A stretch of DNA of 64,000 nucleotides from Schistocephalus solidus (taxonomy: Eukaryota > Platyhelminthes > Cestoda > Diphyllobothriidea > Diphyllobothriidae), in NCBI GenBank assembly GCA_017591395.1, contig WEDG01004200.1, positions 1 to 64,000 of the forward strand, given 5' to 3'. The position numbers were made by a program, and so were the translations under genes. The notes under the pieces are model-generated. The model did no database searches and had not been told where the DNA came from. It was given only the letters and a program-made list of their open reading frames with translations. Shown piece by piece: positions 23,971 through 37,200 of the stretch; position 1 is the first letter of the stretch, and each line of letters starts with the position of its first letter.

Positions 23971-25829
23971 GGACGAGTAGGCGACGTAGATAACATTTGT
24001 GACTAGCGTGCGCGGGCTTTGATTTCCGCAGTTATTGCATCAAACGCTGCGCCACTCATACCCTACACATGAGCCGCGGATGCAGCAGGAATCATCGAAA
24101 CGGTGTGCTTTGCTCGTTTTCATTTGAAGTTCTGCGCGCTGATATTGTGCACCTTCTGAGGTACAGTGTGTTCAAAAAAAGTGGGGCAATGGGTCCTAGA
24201 GTGGTACCCATTGCGTGGGAATGAAAACATATATGTCAAACCCCGATGCTCTGCGTCTGGATAGTACTTTCGCTTGACATAAGCTGCTGACACGCAAATA
24301 TACTTGCACCCATCTAAAAGGCGGGTTCTTTGTAAATATTTTCTACCATTCTGAACTTCCAGAACCTTTCTTAGTGTCCTTAAGTATACTGCTTGAGTTG
24401 GTATTTCCTCACCCCTTCTAAATGGCTTGGGAATACACGTCAAAACACGAAGGCTTGAGCCTTATTAAGGCCTATTAATGTGCACATGACTTTGTATATT
24501 TTGCCTGACAGAATGCAAAATGGGGTTGACTGCTGTTCAGTGCGCGCGCAACTTGCACTCTCCCATTCCCTTCGCGTAATCCAAAGAATCTCCTCGCATG
24601 CATGGAATCTTATTTTTCCTTGAGAAATCAGTCGCTATCTGCCTCTTTTTAAAAGTGTCAATTTATCAGCTATTTCAAATAAGTCGAATGCATAATTCTT
24701 TCAGGCTATCTTCGGCATAATCCTCTTTGTGTTTTCGGCATTTTTCCGAGGCCCATTTCTCGTGCCAATTCCAAGTGAAAACAGCCTTGTTTAAAACATG
24801 AGCAATCAAAGTCAGTCTGTTGTCTTCGCCAACTTCACTGGGATGAATTTATCCACGTTGGCCAGCAAACTTGCACCATTAGTTTGAGTCGTTAGCTTTT
24901 CCCTTAGACTCTAGACTGTTTTTCACGAATAACTGTTTCCTTCACCATGCCCTTGCTCCGCAAATTTTCTTTTAGAGGTTTCCTCATCTGCAAAAATGAA
25001 TCTTGTCAAGCATAGCCAACAATTTCTTTTCTCTTGTATCCAACTATACCCAGGATTATGCAACCGGCAACAAAATGAATTTTCTCATTCTCTTTGCCGT
25101 TCTGTTCTCAGGTTTGACTGGCATCATGAATGGAGGCAACATATCTGGTGCGTTTTAGTACGATTGGTCATCTATGTGCTTGTTATTTGTACTCGTGATC
25201 GGACCGAAAGTAAAATTGGTCAGCTCGCACTCGGAACGCACTCGATGTATGCCCATCCCGCACTGGAAAATTCTGAACGCAGCGCATTTGATTGGCTTAT
25301 TGAATTCTAGAATACCCGCACACTCGCCTGAATTATTGACCCACAACCTCTTATTCAAATTTCCATACGTCATAAGTCGTGTTGATCTTATTAATTGAGC
25401 CACAAGGTTTTAAAGCCATCAAGGTTCTTGCCATAGGAATTATCTGAAGGAGTATTATAATCTACCGTACAGAAATTCACCGAAAGTCAGAATCGTCAAA
25501 TCCAGGTGGGTTTCCCAAAATCGGGGAATATACATCCCACTACAGAATTATCAGAAAAAAAACGTAGGTTCCACAATTTGATAAATGAGTTATCTTCGTT
25601 ATGCTTTCATTTCTCTGTTATTACAACTTAAAATAATTTAAGGTTACAACGAAGTCCTTGTTTGGGTTCCAAATAGCATACCTAAATTAACTGACTTAGT
25701 TTGAAATTCGAAATAGTGCTTTTTAAGGCTAAGCAGCTAGTTTACGCACCCTAAACGACCACATAGCCTTTGTAGTTTACCCTGATTATAATAGATCGTT
25801 TGATAATATTATCTCTGTACACATTTACG
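23971..25829. other. Unassigned region upstream of the EVI5-like gene
   Basis: Contains only short ORFs of 60-107 codons without recognised motifs. The promoter and 5' untranslated region of the gene should lie near its right end, but no core promoter element is convincing. Confidence 0.4.
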
Positions 25830-25918
25830 ATGGCGTCAATAGACAACTCTCCCGGTAAACTATCAATTGTTGCTGACTCAGATGAGGCTTTGGCGCACAA
25901 GTTAGAGGAACTGAATAG
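25830..25918 (+). CDS. EVI5: EVI5-like exon 1 (start codon)
   Basis: Encodes [14 protein letters not shown] and onward to EELNR, then splices at AG|GTTTTA in phase 2. The EELNR segment matches the EEQNR region upstream of the TBC domain in EVI5 proteins. The 37-bp intron that follows (25919-25955) ends TTCAG. Very short introns of this kind are known in tapeworms and schistosomes. Confidence 0.85.
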
Positions 25919-28900
25919 GTTTTAGTTTTTATTTAATTAACCTCTGAATATTCAGAAATTTGAGTTCTGATACTAAAGCTGTCAATTTTGCGATGGCCCC
26001 AGTGCATCTCTCAAGAAAAGCATCAACTTCCAGTCTTGTGTCTTCCGCATCAGATGAAAGCAGATGTGAGTTTCAATGTGAATTCCTATTTACCCTATTT
26101 GCCATTCTGTCGTCGAAGAAATAAACAATTTTGTGAGCACAGTGCGAATGTTTGCGGACCGTTCGCTCAGTTTTAGAGTGATTCCATAGCCACATTATTA
26201 TTTCTGCCACAACGTTTCTATAAAGAAATGATCACATAACTGTGTTATGAACGTGAAATTATCTTCGTTTTACATTCCCATTTCGGTTTTAAATAATTTA
26301 TTCCAGATTTAGATCTTTTCAATTAATTAGTCCTTTTTAAAATGTGGAAGGGCTACTCTCTAGCTACTGATAATGGTACTGGGATCAGAAGTCATTGGCC
26401 TATCTTCAAAAATGATTTGTCTTTGTTTTTTTCTCGGTCCGTAATTAGTTGATTGAGCTCCAGACAGTGTCTTCCTTGCAATTGACGCTTCGTACTTCTT
26501 CATGTGTAGGAAGCGCTTGCCGTTCACAGCAGCTATACTCCTCATTTTCTTACCTTTTTCTACATTCCTTTTGTTAAAGATCGAAACGTTTTCTTTTCAG
26601 ATACGCCAAATCTGAACGGTAGTACTCTCTCCACCGGGTCGGACAAGAAACACACGCGGTGGCCGTCCTTTACGAATGCATTTCCAAGTTTCCTCAACTC
26701 TGGCGCAGGTTCTGCGCCACTTTCTACGATGTCGCTCTGGCAACAGTGGGATTCCGTTATTAACAATTGGGACCTGTACTCGAAGAAAAATCACAAGTCT
26801 CGGTAAGTCCTTCTTTGTCGCTCAAAGGAACGTTTCTGCCCATCGTTCTTTTAACACTGCCATTTTTTAAAGGAGCTCATAAAACGGGGAATTCCGGACG
26901 AGTTCCGTCCTTTGGTCTGGCAACTCTACACTGGTGCCCATGACTCACCGTTGAAGAATGCCTATCACAAATACCTAAAGGAAACCTCCCCCTTTGAAAG
27001 AGCGATTCGTCGAGACGTTTCGAGGACCTACCCGAAACATGATTTCTTTAAGGAAAAAGTGAGTTGTCTTGTTACTCTTGTCAAAAGCTGATATTCTTAT
27101 CAATCTGATCTAAAGTGCGCTGAATATTGTATCGATGCAGCTTTCCTGTTAGTTAGATGCTGCCATTTTCTGACAGCCAGCAACACTTAATTGCCTGGTT
27201 ACATTCCAGATTTGTTAATCAAACATATCGTCCGGTTTTTAGAGACTACTGCCATGATGGATAATAGACTCTCTCAGAAAAAAAACAATCTTTTAATGAC
27301 AATTCCATCATCGGTCATTAGAAATTTATAATCCAAGGGCACGGTATCGGCTGAGAATACCGGGTATTGCTCACTTTTCTCCTCTTCGCCCGATTTCACC
27401 TCATGTCGTCCGGCCTTAGTCTTCCACCGGACACAAAGAGGGCGAGGGGGGAGAAAGTACGACAGATAATGATCAATTATGCTATCACTGTAAAGTAATT
27501 CACGCACAAGTCACCTTCCCTGCGTCCGTCCTGCTGTGGAGAGCACACCGAACATACTCGTTCACAATGGTCGACCTACCAATCTAAGTGGAACTTGCAT
27601 ATTTTATGAGTCATTCTTGTCAAGTATGCTTAGCCTGGTGTCGGTATTCTTAATAAAAAGGCAGCAACATTTAAGCTGTCCCGGATGATGACATTCACCA
27701 TGTGCCCCCACAGAGAGGGCGAAGGGTTGACTCGCGCGTGAATTAGCTTATAGTGAGGCAGCCCTGCGCAACATTTAACGCACTCTCTTCCTCATCCATG
27801 TAGCTCAGAAGTCAAGGCCACCGCAGGCGGAATCGGTCTTCAAAGCTGACAAAACTTAACAGCTTGTCTATGTGTGCACGTACGTCTTTGTTTCCACGGC
27901 ATTTAGGATCCGAAGCGTTAGACCAATAAAATTCTTGTTCCAGAGATCGCAGCTTTCTCGAAACGGCTAGTTAAAACGAACGGGTCTGGACATAATGTTG
28001 CTCACGTTACTACATGCTGTTTCGAAATTTTCTAACCCTTTTTAACCGGAGTTAACTGACATAGTACAAGGCCTGCTGATTTTATGTCTTTGACAAAGTG
28101 GCTAGTCGGACATAAGTAAATTTTAGCGCTCTCGAGTGGCAAAATCGGTTTGACTCTTCGCTACCTGTCGGTGTGCGTGAGACAACTTTTGCGTTGACCG
28201 CGATGCGACACACTCTCCGCTAAGTTTTTTTTTACTATGATTGCACTTTCCTTTGGTATACACAGAATACGTGCAACTTCAATGAAAATAATCGCGTATC
28301 CTTTCATAATCCGTCTGATCAGAGTAATAGTGCACTAGTTGAAGCAGTGTAATGTTTAGCCTCCCCCCACTGTTGTTATTTAGAAACTGTTGGGCCTCCC
28401 TATAAGACAACTTAAGAATGCGTTATCAAGGCAATGTTCAAAACAGTTGAAGTTATCGCGTCCTTGATGGTAGTCGCTCAAACAACTTGTTGGGCCAATG
28501 GACTCTAGCAAAAGTTCATTTCTGAAGGACAAACTTGTGCTTGTGTTTGCTCTTTTCTGACGTTAAGGAGTAACAGTCCGCAAGGGCGATGCGCTGAACT
28601 CCTAGACCTACCTCCAATATCACTGTACGGCTCTTGCTACTTCACTACTCCATAATTCACGCCTGTAGAAATGCAATGCCATGAGGCTTTCTATGCCCAA
28701 GCCTATCGAAGAGGTCAGTTTTTGGCATTTAAGTGCCGATTTCGCGTATTAAGGCTGCAAAGTCTCACAGAGGTTCGACCCTTTGATTTGTGTTGAATTC
28801 TCATCACGATTCTCCCTGTCGATTTTACTTCTCCTCAAGAGTACTCGTAGAATGTTTTGTCCTGGTTCCACATGGCTTTTGCACACTTATCCTCTTTCTC

Positions 28901-31900
28901 TTCGATCACATATAGTTTCATCCGTTCTAAGTGATGAACACCCCTATCCCAAGGAGAGTACAGCCGTTTTCATACTGAAGCAGACTGACGTGGCACTCAT
29001 CCAGTCTCTCCTCCTACGCTCCACGCTCTTTCGTGAAAAAATAAATAAATGGAGATGGGGGCGCAGAGCGATTGATAGCAAATTGCATCTTAAAAAAGTT
29101 CTAACGCCGCAATGCCACTGCAGTGTGGCTCTGAGTCCCTGTGCAGGATCGAGTTAGCCCGTCAGTTGGCGATTTTCCAAGCCACGACTGTTAGCTGAGT
29201 TAGCGTAGTTTCGAAGTGCTTTTGATTGTTTATTGCGGGGAAACTGAGGGCTATTTCTGAGCTCCAGCGCCCCTCTCACCTGCGCACACACTTGATGTCA
29301 AACCGACCGAGGGAAAGATGGAACGCAGTATCTGACGTGGTTTAAAAACTCTGTTTTAACACGTGGTGCACGAAAGCATTCACGATTGCGAGTTAAATCC
29401 CATCATTACTTACGTTGGCCAATATCATCAGATAAATGGTTACGTTAGTAACGCTTTAGCGACAGCTTTCATGTTTGCGCAATCGCCCAGGTAGACGCAT
29501 TTAATGCGTGACCGTGCGAGGAGAATGTGGACGGACAAGGCGGAACTGAGGGGTGCCGACTGGAATTCATGGCACTGCCTCTCTGGTCGTGCTGCGATAG
29601 ATTCACAAAGTTGACGAGTCACATTGTTTTTTTTTTGCTTGGCACACAACCACCTTTGCACACGACGATAATGTAGGTGGACATCGGGAACGTGGAGCAA
29701 GCCTGCCAGTGGATTTACGCAGACAAATTAGTGACGCAATTTATAAAAAGGGCATACTCTGACTCACGTTTCACAGTTGTCACGTCCTTACACTCATTAC
29801 GCCACACGTCGTTGAGCCATAGATGCCGCAAGTCAGCTGTCACAATTTACTCATTGTCGGAAGAATGCAGGCTTCTCTGAGCGCCTTATCGCGCCGCATC
29901 AGTATTGCAACTATAATCTCTTCGCGGGAGGGGAATCCCATGACAACGCATTGGGTTATGTACAAAACTCCGCTTCAAGAGAGAGGTGGTGTTTGGGTGG
30001 TCGTCCGGCTTTAGAACCGTTCGATGTCTTCAAGTCTCTCCTTAACTCTGACGAAGTTTTGATTGGTAAAGTCAGCATTTACGCCGAACGCAAATACACT
30101 CAGCACAGTCGATCAGCCGCTAATCTGATGGAAAATTCAGCGCAGTTCTCCAGCTTTGCAGGTATCTTTCCTGGAATGCCTCATTGCAGGTCATAACATT
30201 TTGTGTTTTTATCCGGCCGTTTAGGGTATTATTTTACTATATCGCTAAAACAAATCATCACGGGATCTAATTCCGCCTGCCTGGCCAGACAACTGTAGCT
30301 CTCACGCCCTGATGCTGTCACTTCGCTATCGCTGGGTGAATGCGAAAATATTTCTCATTTTCATGCCCGTTGAGGACTTAACTGTCGCCCATTTATGGCT
30401 GTCTTTTCTCCGAGCTGCAGAGAGAAAGCGGATTGATGTTTTGCAAACTTCGGCTATCTGAAGTTGTCGTAATTGCACGTCAAGGCACCTGACATGCACC
30501 ATTTTGAGCACGGAGAGAGGAGGTAGGAGGAATCTACCGGAGGTGTCCCACGTATGCTTACTTTTAGCCAAATCTTCCGTGGCTTTTGGCCAGCACACGT
30601 AACTGCCAGTTTTTAACTGCCATTACTGCGCCCATCAAATTTATATAGCAGATGGACTTTTCTTCCAAGAAACTTCATTTTTTGCGCCCGATCTCCAGGT
30701 TTACGCTTTATATAGTACCTAAAAAAATCGACGACTTTGAAGCCGGTTGCCTTCGTCGAACATTCTACTCAGTTTTGGTCCCTCAGTCTATTCATCTGTG
30801 CTTTGTATAGCATATTCTTTACGCACCCTCTCAGTGTCCATTTGGATTCCTTCTGTAGTGTGTCCGAAAACGCAGGTTTGAGAAAGTACGATCGGATGCA
30901 TGCAAAAAGACAAGTTCCAAGTCAAGTTCCAAGTCTGACCACGTAGGATCGATTGACGAAACAAGGTGTTTAGTCTTTTTAACTTTCTGACTCGTACCCC
31001 ATCAGAGGGAGAGACAGGAAAAGCCTACCGTATACCCATTGTTTGTCAAACCACATCGAACTTACCGATAGTTGCAGCTTCCTCGCTGATACCGTAGATG
31101 GCCCAATGAGAGCAGTCCTTCTTATATATACCGCCGCACACTGCCGTGCGATTGAACACTACCCACGCCGGTTCCTAGCTTTTCATAAACTGGGCGGTGA
31201 TCGTTCCGATTTTCAGTCTGTTTGCACCGGAGAGCTATAGCTAGTCAAGCCAGATTATTTGTCCTTCGTCTAGTGCACCGTGCTTTATAGATCTTTATGG
31301 GGTCTTTCTTAATCACTGCTGACGAATATTCTGCTAAGTTATCCGAACTAATCTTACCGTTTGTTTGACTTAGTTACTTTGCCTCTAACTTCCTCATATC
31401 CGGTAAATGACCCTTGGCGTGTCTGGTCGTGGCAGTGAGTCTTTCGGCCTTATTTCCTAACATCGAATATTTTCTTATGCCTGTGCACTGTCGAGACCGT
31501 GAGCGGTATGCATTTATAGCTGATGGCTTCTGAAAGATCTTTGATATACGGGAACAGCTGAAAAAAATGGATTTTAACGAAGCACACCACTTTTTCGTTC
31601 TTCTCTTCAGCGGCTTGTCGATTCTTGTATTTATCCGCGGCATCAAATGAGCATCTCAACTCAATTGTACTCTGAGATGCTCTCAAACGATCATGTGACC
31701 TGATATAAAGGGTCAATTTTCTGATTTGCTGGTCAAATTGGTGAACTATGCGCCTTAGGTTAAAGATAATGCGCACAAAAATCGACAGACCATAGTATAA
31801 TTGGGGTTACAAAAACCGGTAGTCACTGCACAATAGCCATAGAGGACTCATGAAACCTCGCTCCCTCTTCCGGTCTTTGGACCTTCAAGAACTCACAGGA

Positions 31901-34218
31901 CCGTTTGCCACTGTTGCTTGAATTTTCTGTTAAGCCGTTTTGGCATGCACAGCTGGATTATCTAAAACATATTCGATATGGTAAGTTCGAATGTATTCTC
32001 TTAGCATAAACCTTCGTCGTAAAATCACGTCCTGCAGCGGAGTAAACATTTCTTAAGGAATGAAATGCCCGACGATTTCAAAAACTGAATTCTTTTGTGG
32101 CTGGGATTTAGTCAACGGTCTTTTTAAAAGTGACTCTTGCAAGACAATAGTTCGGACTTCGTAGTCCGAGGATTTCCGCCGTATGCTCCACAGCGTGGTG
32201 GTGCAGGGATGGTGACTTGCGCGTGGATTAGTTTTAAGTGATATTAGACTTGTGCTGCAGCTACTGCACTCCCTCCCCCCTCCCCGACTGGAGCCCGGTG
32301 TCATGAAAGTCAAGAAGACCGGAGGCGGGATAGGGCGCAGGTGACTGGCGCGGCCGGAGCCACCCCTAAGCGTGCCGCCATACCTGGCTCGGATCCCATG
32401 GAGTGGGAGTGTCAAAGAGGCCACATTAAGGAGCCATTGCAGCCTGACTCTAAATCCTTCAGTCAGCCACTCCGCAAAAATACACACTGGGCTGACCACG
32501 TGGTCCCGTCAATTTGCAGCTTTCAAGCCACGGCTTTTAGCGCACTGTGATAGCTCTAAGTACGTCCGCTTGTTTATAGTGAAGAGCTGAGCCGTCGACC
32601 TCACTCTCTACTCCACCCCCACAATCAGACCACCGTCCTTGCAAGACACCAGTACGTGGGCAAAAGGACATTCTAATACAATGAATGAGCTAGTGTTCAG
32701 ACCTCATGTTCCTTAACCTTGTGTGTTTATAATGATGCTTACGGTTTTTCACTTTGTAGCAAAGACAAATTTGACGAGAGCGATTTTCTCCTTAACTTTT
32801 CTTCCTCGAAAACTATTTAGTACATTTAAACATTAATTAATTCTTCCCGTTGCATGAGAGGTTTACTAAGATCCGCCAACTATTGCTAACGGTGTGGTAG
32901 CAACCGTAAATTTATGTGTGGTAGATAATTTGTTTCGGTTTTGCCTTTGAAGACATCGCTTATTCCTTCATTCGACCTGATTGTGAGAAAACTTGGCGGC
33001 CTCGGTGACATTCGAACCCACGACAGCCAGGGGAAGGCCTCAGAACAGCCAACACTCTAATCACCTGAGTTTTGAGGCATGCTATATTTCGGGTTTGAGA
33101 GCAATTAGAAGGTCAGCAGTCATTGTGTAACCTTGGAGAGATGTATCCGCCCTGGCGGATAACAGCCGAGCACATCTCTGAGTATAACATTCCGTCGCCA
33201 TGTGCTACTGCATACCTCTAGAGTCTTAACTGACTGCGCTGCGGGTGCACTGAACCAAAACAGAGACCGCACTGGCTCATAATACGAGGTACATCTGTGC
33301 GAAGGCTCAAGTGTTAACATATGGGTTAGATGACGGCTCAATTAAAGGCAGCCACAGTCAACTCCCATTATCAGTCGGCCAAAAGGCTCAGACAAGTATT
33401 GAGACTGAGCTCGATCCTGGGGAATGCCTTCTTGTGGTAAATCAGAGCACACCCCACGGCAATAATCTGACGCGCTTGGCTCTCTTAGGACGCGCTGAAA
33501 GTCGGGGCTTGGAATATTTTAGATGGATGCGATAACTCGGTCCGAATGTAAACTAAGGTCAAGCTCAGTAACTCCTTGTTGATGCGGCTTTTTGTGGCAC
33601 TCACTTGCGTGTTATCCGAGACCCTCTGAATGAAGCTCAATAAACCCCCGTATGGCCCCCCCCCCAAGGGCGACAGTTTTTTTCTCCTAAATATAACCGG
33701 GAGTTTTTTTTCACTGTCTGCTCTTTTTCAAATATGTTCCACTATGTTGGCCTCGCCAACATATCGAGATACTATTTTTTTTGATACCACAACTCGCATG
33801 TACAAATAGGGAATTCAAAGGTGACTCACCTACATCTCCCTCAAATATACTGATACTGATACTGAAACGCAAAGTTAGAGACCAGGGCGTGCGTGACATT
33901 CGTTTCGGGGGTTGTTTAGGTTTGCCAGACACTGCGCCCCTGTCCACTACTGGCTGTTTTACCTTGTCTTACCGTCGAACCACGTTACTAGCGAGGTAAA
34001 GTAGCTGCAGTTCAAGTTTTCTTCATTATAAAATGCGCGTCCAAAATCCCATCTTTTTGCTCTTCCGGGCTGTTTAGTCTTCAGTGCTTGCGATGGGTTA
34101 AATGTCGGTTATTACGCACTGGAAAAGTCTTAGTAGTAGCAGTAGTAGTAGTAATAGTAGTAGTAGCAGTAGTAGTAGCAGCAGTAGTATTAGTAGTAGC
34201 AGTAGTAGTAGTAGTAGC

Positions 34219-34279
<61 letters not shown>

Positions 34280-37200
34280 AATTATATTTTCGTATGGGTG
34301 TACACAATTTCCTTTCCTTTCTAGCACTGCTCTCAAATAACTGTCTTCGCGTTGATACGTCACGCCTATTTCACAAGGCTTGTTGGAGTTCCGTCGGTTT
34401 AAATCTTCCGCTTGCTGGTTTTAACCTCTTCCATACAGGATATGCTAGCGAAATGCATGTAATGCAAACTACTTATATGATAGTCAGATTAATATTGCCA
34501 GCAAAGACGAGAAAGAGAGCCTCCCTTGTCTTTGCCGGCAATATTAATCTGCCTATTCTAATATTAGCCACTGTGGGTCTGCTGATGGGATCGAGAGTGA
34601 GCCTCAAGGCACCACGGGACGAGTGAGTTCCATTAGCAACCGGTGAGCGTTCATCAACGAATGGTGGAATCGTCCTTATTTTCGAACTGTCGAGAATATG
34701 AATTTATGGTTCCTCATGACTGTCTACCATCTGAAAACTTACGAACTTGAATCTGTGCACACCCCGAACTGGTATGCACAACTTGGTTGTATTGAAAATT
34801 CGAAGGAGTAGTCGGGACTGAAACACAGTTTGATGCGCTGACTTTCAACGGTTTCCCATTTCCAAATACCGCAACTATTGAATGGTCGACTGCGTTAATC
34901 CTCAGTGTGTTGCACTTCACTGCTTAGCCAGTTCCGTCCACAAGTTAAAATTAGTTAAGTTCACCAGTGCATGTCAGACATTTTTCGTTACTATAACTTC
35001 AGTTGAAATTCTAGCAAGTAAATGCAATAGTTAACACAGGCGTACGCAGGTTTTTTTTGATTAGTGTGCCAGTTGTAATTTTAAAAATTCTGTGACCTGT
35101 TAGAGGTCTGGACTTCTCCTGTTGAGGTAGATTAATATGTTGGATGTCTGGTTGTTATATCAGTCCTGTTTTCCCAGCATGCCCGGAATGCGCCGGGTTA
35201 CCTGGAATTCGGCTCATACTTGCAGCCAGGAATAAGACTACAAATATTCGTGAAACTAGGAAGAGGGGGGGGGGCTTGACAGTTCAGTTTATTTAGTGAG
35301 AATATAAGAGCCTCGATGACTATGAGTTGAGTCAATCTTCAAACTCCCACATGATCCATCACACGTTATTTGATCCTGCAACTGGTTGCCTTCCATCTCC
35401 TTTGCTGACAGATTCGTTTGAGCCTTATTCAGAGGCTTGTTGTTTGATAGAAATTCGTCTCTACAGAAATCTAGGTGGGCATTGCTGTTGTTACTGGGCG
35501 AGGGCAGGGCAAGTGGGGGAAGGGGAGGGGTAATCCCTTTGATTCTAACCAGAGTGGCTGGATTCGCCATGCCCCAATGACGCAATGGCTTGTGACCTTT
35601 CTGTAGGCCGCCGATATGCCAAGCTGCATTCCAGCCACACTTGACTGTACTACCGATGCATGGTTCGTGGCCACTTTGTCAGACCCGAAAGTCTGTTTAT
35701 TTCACAGCCAGCCTCTGGCTGAAGGTCCTTTATTTCATCCGCTGTCTGTGGGTGCACCAACTAACCTGCTGGCCGGTTCCACATTCCCATTTTAATACCG
35801 TTCGCAGTATTGTGGACTTCAGAATTAGTAGAGGATTTTGGTATTGTTGAATAATTTTGTTGCCGATCGCAGAAGGAGCGAAAATTGCACAGTATCCGCG
35901 ACTCAGTGGCTGTCGACTAAAATACAGTAAGTGGCCTATCCCGTGAAATTTTAACCGAAAATTGTGAAGTGTGTTTTCGATTAGAGGGGATTATTGAAGC
36001 GGAATTTTAAGATTGAACCTCGTGCACCAGGATGTCAGCTTTCGATTGAGCTCCTTACCTGCCTCGCGGGATAAAATAGTAGGATTTTTATCGCCTGTGT
36101 ATAATCAAATAGATTTTGTAGAGATCACGCACAAACATCGTTTTTTTACATGCATTTCATAGTAACTCACGCATTCTTCAAATTACATACTGAAAGCAAG
36201 CGTAGCTTTCAGTTTAAAAAAGGTTGCAGATTGAACATCTTTTAAGACCTTAAAATTTCCTTTCGAATAGCATCCTATCTTATCGTTGAATACTGTACCG
36301 TATACAGTGTACACTGGTCCATTTCCAGTACACTACGCTGCTTTTTCTTAATAGCATCGGGAAACATGTTATTTTTCTCACATGCCAATTATAGCTAATA
36401 GCGGGTGGTGCTCAGGGTTCTTCGGGAGCTGGGAAACCTCTATCTTAAACTGTTATAGTTTCATTTTTCGAGTAGATAATTTGAAGAAGACATAATTTTT
36501 GCGAAATAAATGCAAGAAAGTATATTTTATGTGCGTTTTTATCAAAGATAAGGGCATCGGAAATCATTAAAAAAATGCACACTACTTAGGTCGTCATTTT
36601 TTGCTGGGTATGATTTTATAGATAGCTCTAAAACAGCGCATTCATAAGGAAGCTTTCTGGTAGAACTAAAGTGGCTTAGAATCGTGTTACAATACACCTA
36701 GCTAATCCTTTATAATCGAAAACGAGTTTCCGAATTTCACCAACAGTTCATGAAACATGCCACATACTATAAATCCTGTAAATTGCACCAACCTGTAGAT
36801 TAGAGTGAATTTAACAGATTTTAGCAGTGAACTCTTGAAACTAGCATTCTTATCAGTAAAAACATACCGGCTGCCTAAATTTTTGGAAATAAAGTCGAAA
36901 GGGCATTTCTGACGTCTTTTCCATTTTTCGACATTCCCTTCCTACTGCTGTTGTTCGTGAAACCCACAAAACTCCCTTAATTCCTCCTCTAGGGCGCGGG
37001 TGGACAAACCAGCCTCTACAATGTCATGAAGGCGTACTCCCTCCATGATCGGGAAGTAGGCTATTGTCAGGGTTCCGGCTTCATCGTTGGCCTCCTCCTC
37101 ATGCAGGTAAATTTCGCTCTTGCTTTCATCGAGGTTTATTCCCTCTTCTCTCGGTCACTATTTGTTACTTTGACCATCTCGATTTGAGCGATTTTTTTGC

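Larger units (their letters stand above)
27059..36992 (+). other. Intron 4 of the EVI5-like gene (9.9 kb)
   Basis: Bounded by GTGAGT and TCCTCTAG. It holds R repeats (27.36-27.87 and 32.1-32.6 kb), a tRNA-like SINE (33.0 kb), poly-C (33656-33665) and poly-G (35265-35274) runs, an AGT microsatellite, a 77-nt hairpin and a diverged D copy. About 27.9-32.1 kb and 33.1-34.1 kb have no recognisable feature. Short ORFs there lack motifs. Confidence 0.7.

Noticed and set aside
34088..34626. ORFs with long Ser, Val or Leu runs
   Set aside because: They are the three frames of the AGT microsatellite on both strands, not genes.
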